The position numbers were made by a program, and so were the translations under genes. Below, piece after piece: positions 1-5,144 of a stretch of 5,271 nucleotides of DNA (within the stretch, counting starts at the first letter, position 1; the number at the start of each line of letters is the position of its first letter). Source of the stretch: Pseudomonadota bacterium (GTDB lineage: Bacteria > Desulfobacterota > Desulfobacteria > Desulfobacterales > C00003060); NCBI GenBank assembly GCA_015222985.1, contig JADFWI010000347.1, positions 1-5,271 on the forward strand. Direction: 5' to 3'. The notes beneath the pieces were generated by a model. The model searched no databases and was not told the origin of the DNA. It saw only the letters and a list, made by a program, of their open reading frames with translations.

Positions 1-866
1 AAGGTCAATGATGCTTCACTTGTAACATCGGGGGCAGTGAAAATCACCTGTGCTGCTTCTGTATTAGAAAGCGTTACGGGTGTTCCTCCTATTTGTGTCC
101 AACAATATGAAACAACGGTACCGTCCGGATCAAAAGTATTAGAACCGTCCAACGTTACCGTATTTCTTTCCTTCACGGTTTGATCAGGTCCCGCGCTTGC
201 CGTGGGCGCCTGGTTTATGTTGGACACATTTATGATCACCGTGTCGGAATCAGAGAGTCCACCATCATCTTCGACCGTCAATTCGAAAATCAATGCTTCG
301 CCCGTCACACTGACGGAAGGTGCAACAAACGTTGGTTGGACGGATGCAGGGTCAGATAAGAATATTTCAGTTCCAGCCTTTTGAGTCCAGTTATAGCTCA
401 AGACTGTATAGTCCGGATCTAGTGAGTTAGAACCGTTGAGTGTAACAAGTGTCCCTTCATCAACCGTTCGATCGGGCCCTGCGCTCGCTGTAGGGGCATT
501 GTTATTCGATTCTTGAAAACAGACTTCGGTGGAATCTCCACTCTCGTTTCCAGCGGCATCAAATGCTCTGGCAATAAAACAGTATTTTATCGAATCATTC
601 AGGCTATAGATCGTACAGACCGTATCACTACCTTCCCAGGCGGGCTGATTATAGTCATAAATCTGTCCATCTTCTCGGTGGTAGATGCGATAGCCGGCCA
701 GGTCAGGCTCTATATTGGCTTCCCAGGAAAGGGTCACATCCGCCGGATAAGAAGTTATCGGGGCAAATAATACAAGAAAGGCAATCAAAATGATGACAAG
801 GGATGTATGACCCGGAACAAGGTGAACACAGTTATTTTGAGACTTTTTTGTCGAATAGCCTGACAT
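1..866 (-). CDS. Secreted FN3 / PKD-repeat (Ig-like) protein, 3' end off the window
   Basis: The reading frame is open from ATG at 866 to the left edge (288 codons, no stop), so only the N-terminal part is present. Residues about 20-42 form a hydrophobic signal or anchor segment after a short basic N-terminus. Residues about 43-118 form an FN3-type domain (VTLSWEANIEPDLAGYRIY, then YCFIARAFDAAGNES). Two PKD/Ig-like repeats follow, starting at about 123 (NAPTASAGPDRTVDEG) and 219 (QAPTASAGPDQTVKER), 96 residues apart; the second is cut by the edge. Such modules are known from exported adhesins, matrix proteins and cell-surface carbohydrate-binding proteins; no catalytic motif is visible here. 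The start is supported by AGGAGG (874-879) 7 nt upstream and by fusion to a c-di-GMP riboswitch leader. Role in adhesion or biofilm is inferred from the domains plus this regulation. The exact ligand cannot be read from the sequence. Confidence 0.9.
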   Translation of the reverse strand, partial: MSGYSTKKSQNNCVHLVPGHTSLVIILIAFLVLFAPITSYPADVTLSWEANIEPDLAGYRIYHREDGQIYDYNQPAWEGSDTVCTIYSLNDSIKYCFIARAFDAAGNESGDSTEVCFQESNNNAPTASAGPDRTVDEGTLVTLNGSNSLDPDYTVLSYNWTQKAGTEIFLSDPASVQPTFVAPSVSVTGEALIFELTVEDDGGLSDSDTVIINVSNINQAPTASAGPDQTVKERNTVTLDGSNTFDPDGTVVSYCWTQIGGTPVTLSNTEAAQVIFTAPDVTSEASLT

Positions 867-869
867 CAA

Positions 870-920
870 AGCACCTCCTGAATCTCACCTGCCGCACGTC
901 ACGCAGCTCCAAGAGGTGCT
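870..920 (-). promoter_or_regulatory. Shine-Dalgarno / anti-Shine-Dalgarno expression platform
   Basis: On the minus strand, AGCACCTC (920 to 913) lies directly after the aptamer. It is an exact 8-nt reverse complement of GAGGTGCT (877 to 870), which overlaps the AGGAGG ribosome binding site of the FN3/PKD gene. Pairing would close a loop of 35 nt that itself contains a short CTGC/GCAG stem. No U-run follows, so control by translation initiation is more likely than by termination. The anti-SD begins at the base that closes the apparent P1 stem, so ligand-stabilised P1 could compete with or favour SD masking. Whether c-di-GMP turns the gene on or off cannot be decided by eye. Confidence 0.7.
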
Positions 921-1020
921 ACCCACGCCGGCAGCCCTGCTGCCCTATCCTGAACTATTTGGACTTAGGCCAGCGGCTTTGCGTCCCACCCTTTCGAGTG
1001 GTTTGCCTTTTTCGAGTGTA
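920..1020 (-). promoter_or_regulatory. Cyclic di-GMP-I (GEMM-I) riboswitch aptamer
   Basis: The minus strand carries the GEMM-I core in order: GGCAAACC (1007-1000), a P2 hairpin CCACUC-GAAA-GGGUGG with the GAAA tetraloop at 995-992, GGGACGCAAAGCC (987-975), GGCCUAAG as the tetraloop-receptor side, then GGAUAGGGCAGC and GCUGCCGGC (about 950-928). The base aligned with G20 of the Vibrio Vc2 aptamer is G (complement of 1007), as expected for c-di-GMP rather than the A20 of cAMP-GMP-selecting GEMM-Ib variants. The A47 equivalent, which stacks between the ligand bases, is at 980. P1 can be drawn from 1020-1013 and 927-920 with two mismatches. The outer limits are approximate. It sits about 50 nt upstream of the FN3/PKD ribosome binding site, in the correct orientation. 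Confidence 0.93.
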
Positions 1021-1027
1021 CGTCGTT

Positions 1028-1055
1028 GATATATGTTTCTCGTAAAAGCACACAA
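1028..1055 (-). promoter_or_regulatory. Candidate sigma-70 promoter of the riboswitch transcript
   Basis: On the minus strand TTGTGT (1055-1050) and TATATC (1033-1028) are 16 bp apart, which would start transcription at about 1021, just at the 5' base of the riboswitch P1 stem. Both hexamers are imperfect (3/6 and 4/6 matches). The call rests mainly on position between the upstream terminator hairpin and the aptamer. Confidence 0.35.
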
Positions 1056-1064
1056 GTTATGTCA

Positions 1065-1098
1065 GAAAGGCAGGGGCAAGTGTGCCCCCTGCCTTTCC
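1065..1098 (-). terminator. GC-rich hairpin, probable terminator of the 287-residue exported protein gene
   Basis: GAAAGGCAGGGG (1097-1086 on the minus strand) pairs perfectly with CCCCTGCCTTTC (1076-1065). Two further pairs above a bulged base leave a CACT loop. Read on the minus strand, the stem is followed by only a weak U-stretch (UUUCU within the arm and then GACAU). Termination may therefore be Rho-independent but inefficient, or the hairpin may protect the 3' end. It lies about 100 nt after the stop of the upstream gene and just before the candidate riboswitch promoter, which separates the two transcription units. Confidence 0.6.
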
Positions 1099-1147
1099 AA
1101 TTCACGACACGTCTTTGCCACTATACTAGAAAGTTCTTCTCGCCATT

Positions 1148-1184
1148 CGCTGACGGATTATCCCGTCTATTATATCCATCAGCG
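1148..1184 (-). other. 3' UTR hairpin after the exported protein gene
   Basis: Arms of 11 nt (1184-1174 and 1158-1148) pair around a 15-nt loop, starting 16 nt after the stop at 1201. As minus-strand RNA all 11 positions pair, with one U-G wobble. As plus-strand RNA that position would be a C-A mismatch, so the structure fits transcription of the minus strand. No U-tract follows. It could be a processing or stability element or the first half of a bipartite 3' end. Confidence 0.45.
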
Positions 1185-1200
1185 ATACAGCGTTTTGTCC

Positions 1201-2064
1201 TTAATTTGGGTAAAATCGGACCTGCAGTAATTTTACTCCGTTGTTGTTTGTATTCCAAAGATAGGTGACAAAGTCCCCAATATTAAACACCCATTCATCC
1301 GTATATTCGTGGCAATAACCTAGCAGCGAAGTGTATCCCTCGGGACATGATGACATCAAGGTTTCAGTATCCACAGTAGCGTCAACGCACTCATCAAAGA
1401 TACCATCACCCGTTAAGTCTATACAACACAGTTCCCTTGTCTCTTCATACGCCAACGGTTCGTACAAGTAACAAACAGTCCCGCTCCAGAGAAAAAGCCC
1501 GCTGATATCAATGGCTTTCGATTTTCCTTTTTTGCGCGTAAAGCTTACAGAGGATGTTTCAAAACCGTTATCTGTAACGAGTCCGAGATATACCAGATTA
1601 TTTCCATTTTCATCCTCAACTGCTACCAATTCAGGACTTATTTGAATATCAGGCTCATCGGTTGGTTTAGCCAAGGCTCTTGCGTACACCCGGTATCCCC
1701 GCTCATTTTTCGGCAACTGAATAACGGCACCGTCTCCATCGAAACCAGCACAAGGATCTGTCACCCTGAGTTCTGTAATTGCTTCGGCCTTTTTACCTTT
1801 TCCAGATTCCATATAGATCTCGATGCCGTCCCCATTTTCAGGCACAAAAAGTGCGTTGCCATAGATGAGATTTCCAAACTCGTCATATTCTTGATCTGGG
1901 CAGTTAAATCCGGCCTTCTTTCCAATAATGTTCAAGTTGTAATGTTCTCCACTCGGAAAACCGTTGGGATTTACTTTTTGGCCAGGCTTTGTCGCCAGTG
2001 ACAAACCAGCCATAAACAAAAATGCGGTGAATAACGTAATTAACTGTACACTCTTTTTTTTCAT
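1201..2064 (-). CDS. Exported protein of unknown function, 287 aa, eight cysteines
   Basis: The start ATG (2064-2062) is chosen because AGGAGG (2078-2073) is 8 nt upstream and because MKKK followed by a hydrophobic run (LITLFTAFLFMAGLSLA, residues 8-24) makes a good signal peptide. A further ATG 24 codons upstream would bury this signal and lacks such a site. The mature part has a GEHYNLNIIGKK segment (39-50), a GNALFVPENG segment (69-78), ITELRVTDPCAGFDGDGA (96-113) and a Ser/Lys-rich stretch near 171-184. It has eight cysteines (55, 105, 198, 213, 214, 226, 240, 251), compatible with disulfides outside the cytoplasm. DLTGDGIFDE (216-225) resembles a calcium-binding EF-hand or dockerin-like loop, but only one copy is present, so this is not a full dockerin. 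I recognise no named family or catalytic motif. Location in periplasm or outside the cell is inferred; function is unknown. Confidence 0.85.
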   Translation of the reverse strand: MKKKSVQLITLFTAFLFMAGLSLATKPGQKVNPNGFPSGEHYNLNIIGKKAGFNCPDQEYDEFGNLIYGNALFVPENGDGIEIYMESGKGKKAEAITELRVTDPCAGFDGDGAVIQLPKNERGYRVYARALAKPTDEPDIQISPELVAVEDENGNNLVYLGLVTDNGFETSSVSFTRKKGKSKAIDISGLFLWSGTVCYLYEPLAYEETRELCCIDLTGDGIFDECVDATVDTETLMSSCPEGYTSLLGYCHEYTDEWVFNIGDFVTYLWNTNNNGVKLLQVRFYPN

Positions 2065-2109
2065 TGGTTGTGCCTCCTCTCTACTCCAAAGATCATTTTT
2101 TTCCCTGCA

Positions 2110-2121
2110 CATCGGCCGATG
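2110..2121. repeat. 12-bp perfect palindrome in the leader of the exported protein gene
   Basis: CATCGGCCGATG reads the same on both strands and lies 46 bp upstream of the start codon at 2064. It could be an operator for a dimeric regulator or simply chance; no second copy was seen in the window. Confidence 0.35.
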
Positions 2122-2578
2122 GGAAATCTTCTCCAAAAGACTTAATCCTCTGTGATTGCTTCAGCCAAGCAAACGGTCGAGGCGCAATGGAAAAGGGAGT
2201 TCAGCAAAACCTGTGCCATGTAGCTTCCACCCTTATTTACATAACCCTTGGCTTATCCAGGTGATGAACGACTTACCAGATTGTAACCGTAATTGCAGTA
2301 ATATGGCAGTGGCGTGCATTTTAATTACTATCCTTTGTGCTTTGTGTCGAACCAACCAGGTCGTCATAAAGAACTAAACGCTCCCAAGGCTTCAATCTTG
2401 TCTTTTTTGGTAGGAGCAAATTGGTATTGTGAATATGGCTATTTGAATATATTAAACCTGAATGTGGCCAAATTAACGTGCAAATCACAATACTTAAGAA
2501 ACTCCGCACTTCCGCAAAGCGTGCCGGCATCGCGATGAGTTTTCTTACTCCTGCATAGCTATTCCTTTGTTTATAATC

Positions 2579-2668
2579 TTACCTTTGTTGAGCAACTTAA
2601 CGATATTCACCTTTGGCACGCCCATTGCTCTATTAAGGATTAGTGCAAGATTATCTTGGCAAAGGTAA
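2579..2668. repeat. Competing inverted repeats upstream of the small membrane protein gene
   Basis: TTACCTTTG (2579-2587) is exactly complementary to CAAAGGTAA (2660-2668). ACCTTTG recurs at 2609-2615 and could pair with the same right arm. In addition ATAATCTT (2573-2580) is complementary to AAGATTAT (2647-2654), in an order that cannot nest with the first pair. The set ends 37 bp before the start codon at 2706, so it could lie in the leader as alternative stems or be regulator half-sites. Confidence 0.35.
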
Positions 2669-2705
2669 CGAAAGAAAGAGATTAATGGAATAAGGGGAGC
2701 CGGCG

Positions 2706-3026
2706 ATGTGGTCAAAATATATGGAACACTTTGAGACTGCGCTGGAAGTAATCAATAATGGTCTTACAGAATGTCCAGCATGGCCGGTAATCAAAGATCC
2801 GCTTTTCATAGCAATCTTTATAGGCATACTGTGTATTTTGGTGCTTCGGCGAACGTATAAAGCTGTGGTGGCATTGATATCTGGCCTTGTACTTATTGTG
2901 ATATGCCAAAGCACTTTAATAAATTTGGTCGTCCCCGATTGTTTTACCAACAAATTGCCCATTTTTGTTGTAGGCTTCATAACCGTTGCAGCAGTCAACG
3001 CCTATTTTCTGCTAATTCGAGATTAA
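2706..3026 (+). CDS. Small integral membrane protein, 106 aa
   Basis: The ATG at 2706 has a ribosome binding site AAGGGGAG (2692-2699) 6 nt upstream. The N-terminus is a short amphipathic stretch (residues 1-30). Three hydrophobic segments follow at about 33-47, 52-68 and 84-104. A positive LRRTYK loop between the first two suggests that loop is cytoplasmic. There are three cysteines (23, 43, 67) inside or beside the membrane segments and one at 79. I recognise no named family and no catalytic motif. The stop overlaps the ribosome binding site of the next small ORF, which suggests that the two were cotranscribed. Codon use and hydrophobicity pattern argue for a real gene. Confidence 0.75.
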   Translation: MWSKYMEHFETALEVINNGLTECPAWPVIKDPLFIAIFIGILCILVLRRTYKAVVALISGLVLIVICQSTLINLVVPDCFTNKLPIFVVGFITVAAVNAYFLLIRD

Positions 3027-3039
3027 GGAGGGTTTTGCT

Positions 3040-3162
3040 ATGTGTTTCGATAAGCAAGAGCGAAACGTCATAGACGATTGTCTGCAGAAATTGGCGTCTT
3101 TAATGGTTACTTTTCGGACATATAGCGCAAGGCACATTGTTCTGTCATATCTGTGTTTTTGA
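3040..3162 (+). CDS. Short ORF, 40 aa, possibly the truncated start of a longer gene
   Basis: The ATG at 3040 is preceded by AAGGAGGG (3025-3032), one of the strongest ribosome binding sites in the window. That site overlaps the stop of the membrane protein gene, giving an operon-like 13-nt gap. The product begins MCFDKQERNVIDDCLQKLASLM, which looks like an amphipathic helix. The last part (TFRTYSARHIVLSYLCF) is different in character and runs up to the dispersed repeat that begins at or before 3187. The ORF may be an intact small protein, or the 5' remnant of a gene whose body was lost at the repeat junction. No family is recognised. Confidence 0.45.
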   Translation: MCFDKQERNVIDDCLQKLASLMVTFRTYSARHIVLSYLCF

Positions 3163-3186
3163 TTTCAGCTTGCCGATTATAACTCG

Positions 3187-3271
3187 CTGCAATGGATCTT
3201 GATGCTAAACACCCCGTAATTCTTTTAGATTATGGTCTGAAGCCTTGACGTTTGTCTATTTCTGCCGCCCG
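3187..3271 (+). repeat. Dispersed direct repeat, copy A
   Basis: This stretch matches 4932-5016 in the same orientation over 85 bp without gaps, with 71 identities. Weaker similarity continues on both sides: a shared TTCTGT at 3140 and 4883, and CGATCTCCTGTAGAAATC at about 3299 against a related string near 5025. The full unit may therefore be 100-150 bp with indels. No terminal inverted repeats or target duplications are visible. In the minus-strand frame that is open in copy B, copy A has an in-frame stop, so this is not a conserved protein in both copies. Confidence 0.75.
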
Positions 3272-3612
3272 AAACTGCGAATCCTTGACAGAAGATGCGA
3301 TCTCCTGTAGAAATCTTTGCGTAACTTAATAAAATCACGATTAAAACTCATGGCAAGGGATCGCCAATCAATTTTTCTAAGACGCCATTATCGTATAGCG
3401 GTATAGAATCTATGACTCTCATGCTGCGTTCCAGTTCTTGGCCTGGGAACATATGTCTAATGGGAATCCCGTTGTGCTAAGTTCGTAAACTGGACATCAT
3501 TTTCTCAAAGATTGCCCACATTTTCGGCAATTCTTGATATCTGATCTTCTTTGCCCGATGACCATAGACGACGAAACGTCTCGAACAGAAAGGTCAAGCT
3601 TTTAATCAAGAA
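3272..3612. other. Non-coding or decayed stretch upstream of the CNNM/CBS gene
   Basis: No gene can be supported here. The minus strand has short open stretches (for example 3348-3476 and 3508-3615) in different frames and broken by stops. This could be a decayed gene or chance. A small AGACG/CGTCT inverted repeat lies near 3566-3581. A promoter for the gene at 3613 should be here, but no good -35/-10 pair was found. Confidence 0.45.
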
Positions 3613-4677
3613 ATGTCACTGCTAATATTCTATCTCCTTATCGCCCTATTCTTTTCATTCTTATGTTCACTCCTGGAATCCATGCTACTCTCCGTCAGCC
3701 ACTCTTATGCAGTAGTCCTAGAAAAGAAATCTCCCAGAACGGGACGCAGGCTTGATCGGTTGAAACGAGACATTGATAGACCCCTTGCTGCAATTCTCAG
3801 CCTGAATACCATTGCGCACACAGTAGGTGCAGTCGGAGTGGGTGCCGAGGCAGCAAAGTTGTTTGGCAGTGCGTCCGTCGGTGTCGCTTCAGCAATATTG
3901 ACATTGCTCATTCTGGTTTTCTCTGAGATTATCCCAAAAACTCTGGGCGCATTGTACTGCCGAGAGCTCGCTCCGGTTGGAACCTTCATGATCCATTGGC
4001 TTACCTGGGGACTTTATCCCTTGGTTGTACTTTCTCAAAAAATAACCCAATTGTTAGTTGGCCGAAGCAATTCTGCTCTTGTTAGTCGGGAGGAGTTCTG
4101 CGCCCTGGCAGATCTGGGAGTTGAAGAAGGCGCAATCCTGGAATCCGAGTCGCGAATTCTCCAAAATGTGATGCGGTTTAGTTCACTCAGAGCTAGGGAT
4201 ATCATGACCCCGCGTTCGGTTCTATTTACCCTTCCGGAAGACATGTCCATTGGAGAAATTCTCGCAAATAGAGTCGAATTACGATTTTCCCGGATTCCCA
4301 TCCATCCACGCGAGGGAGAAGGTATCGGCTATTACATTCTCAAAAATGAGGTTCTTTTAGCTGCTGCGTACGATGAGAGAGAAAAGAGATTAGTCCAATT
4401 AGGAAGGAAAATTCTGGTTGTCCCCGAAACGGTTTCCTTGCCCCGCTTATTTGAGAAGTTCCTACATCGGAGGGAACTCATTGCTCTGATAGTGGATGAA
4501 CATGGCGGCGTTTCTGGCATCGTTACTATGGAAGATATTTTAGAAACCATCGTCGGCATTGAAATTGTTGACGAAACAGACGAAACAGTAGATTTGCAGC
4601 GTCTGGCCCGACAGCGATGGGAAAAACGTGCCAGAGCGCTGGGGCTAATTCCAGATTCAAAGGATGCATCGTCCTGA
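3613..4677 (+). CDS. CNNM/DUF21 membrane protein with CBS pair (CorB/MpfA/HlyC-like, putative Mg2+ or cation transport)
   Basis: The N-terminal half is a DUF21/CNNM transmembrane domain with four hydrophobic segments at about 3-27, 57-79, 87-108 and 122-148. It carries the family signatures LLESMLLSVS (20-29), ILSLNTIAHTVGA (61-73) and SEIIPKTLGA (104-113). An acidic linker helix (158-195) leads to a CBS pair. CBS1 is at about 194-258 (RARDIMTPRSVLF, RFSRIPI, IGYYILKNEVL) and CBS2 at about 266-316 (RELIALIVDEHGGVSGIVTMEDILETIVGIEI), ending in the typical VDETDE. At 354 residues it is shorter than the roughly 420-450 of family members that carry the C-terminal CorC_HlyC domain, which is absent here. 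Related proteins move or sense Mg2+ or other divalent cations, with the CBS pair binding ATP-Mg; substrate here is inferred. The ATG at 3613 is the first possible start after an in-frame stop, but its ribosome binding site is weak. It converges on dnaJ and is flanked by repeat copies. Confidence 0.92.
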   Translation: MSLLIFYLLIALFFSFLCSLLESMLLSVSHSYAVVLEKKSPRTGRRLDRLKRDIDRPLAAILSLNTIAHTVGAVGVGAEAAKLFGSASVGVASAILTLLILVFSEIIPKTLGALYCRELAPVGTFMIHWLTWGLYPLVVLSQKITQLLVGRSNSALVSREEFCALADLGVEEGAILESESRILQNVMRFSSLRARDIMTPRSVLFTLPEDMSIGEILANRVELRFSRIPIHPREGEGIGYYILKNEVLLAAAYDEREKRLVQLGRKILVVPETVSLPRLFEKFLHRRELIALIVDEHGGVSGIVTMEDILETIVGIEIVDETDETVDLQRLARQRWEKRARALGLIPDSKDASS

Positions 4678-4931
4678 CATCAGGTTACACGCCCGCTGGC
4701 TCATCAAGATTTCGCCCAAGGGTTTGCACAGAATTGGCGGTATCATGTAGGGATCTCTGACGAAATGGTCTAACTGGCGGTAAGATATTGAAAGTCGCCC
4801 TCAGGCTCGCATTGCCTCAGATACTATCGCGACATCCGAATGGTGCAAGCTGTTGGCGTCCAATGCCTCCCTGCTATTTGAGTTCTGTTGGAGATTAGTG
4901 CCTATGTGAAAATTGGCACGACTTGTGAGTT

Positions 4932-5016
4932 CTGCAATGGAGTTTGATGCTGAACACCCCGCAATTCTTTTAGATCTTGTTCTAAAACCTTTATGTTTGT
5001 CTATTTGCGCCACCCG
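4932..5016 (+). repeat. Dispersed direct repeat, copy B
   Basis: This is the partner of 3187-3271, at an offset of exactly 1745 bp throughout the ungapped 85-bp core (71 identities). It contains a TTTTAGA/TCTAAAA stem on the minus strand. The matching bases in copy A break two of these pairs without compensation, so a conserved RNA structure is not supported by this pair alone. It lies downstream of both the CNNM/CBS gene and the convergent dnaJ gene. Confidence 0.75.
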
Positions 5017-5071
5017 TAACCCTTCATCATCTCTATAAAATCATCCGTCACAGGGACAGCATTAGTCGCCT

Positions 5072-5097
5072 ATATAGCCACCAGAATCCCGCTATAT
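5072..5097 (+). terminator. Possible weak terminator hairpin
   Basis: ATATAGC (5072-5078) and GCTATAT (5091-5097) form a 7-bp stem with a 12-nt loop, followed on the plus strand by CTTTCTTTTCC. The stem is AT-rich and lies about 400 nt beyond the CNNM/CBS stop, so a role as plus-strand terminator is only tentative. On the minus strand no U-run follows. Confidence 0.25.
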
Positions 5098-5144
5098 CTT
5101 TCTTTTCCTATCTAACTGCCCGCCTATAATAGACATGCTGGGAC

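Larger units (their letters stand above)
2065..2705. other. Divergent intergenic spacer of about 640 bp, no supportable gene
   Basis: This spacer separates the minus-strand exported protein gene from the plus-strand small membrane protein gene. It must hold the promoters of both, but no strong sigma-70 pair is evident. Short open frames exist on both strands (up to about 70 codons), none with a ribosome binding site, a recognisable motif or coding-like composition. Small inverted repeats occur at 2110-2121, 2156-2172 (TTGCTT and AAGCAA arms) and 2579-2668. Confidence 0.6.
4678..5144. other. Convergent intergenic region between the CNNM/CBS gene and dnaJ
   Basis: No supported gene. It contains repeat copy B (4932-5016) and two small inverted repeats (GTGCC/GGCAC at 4899-4920 and the hairpin at 5072-5097). 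A minus-strand open frame of 70 codons (4801-5013) overlaps the repeat, lacks a ribosome binding site and is broken in copy A. A 17-codon minus-strand tail (5001-5051, ending KGYGWRK) also ends inside the repeat. No clear terminator follows either flanking gene directly. Confidence 0.5.

Noticed and set aside
803..1268. Plus-strand ORFs over the riboswitch and 3' UTR
   Set aside because: They run antisense to the riboswitch and terminator elements and have no ribosome binding site or protein-like features.
2065..2136. Upstream ATG extending the exported protein by 24 residues
   Set aside because: The extension would cover the leader palindrome and the AGGAGG site, bury the signal peptide inside the protein, and has no good ribosome binding site of its own.
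2321..2530. Minus-strand ORF of 69 codons and overlapping plus-strand ORFs in the divergent spacer
   Set aside because: Overlapping frames on both strands with no ribosome binding sites, domains or coherent composition; probably chance or decayed sequence.
3348..3615. Possible frameshifted pseudogene on the minus strand
   Set aside because: Open stretches of about 35-42 codons in different frames look partly protein-like, but such lengths are expected by chance and no family is recognised; left as an unannotated region.
4801..5013. Minus-strand ORF of 70 codons downstream of dnaJ
   Set aside because: It overlaps the dispersed repeat, has no ribosome binding site, no recognisable motif, and the equivalent frame in repeat copy A has an in-frame stop.
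4932..5016. Repeat as a structured non-coding RNA
   Set aside because: The 7-bp TTTTAGA/TCTAAAA stem of copy B is disrupted at two positions in copy A without compensating changes.
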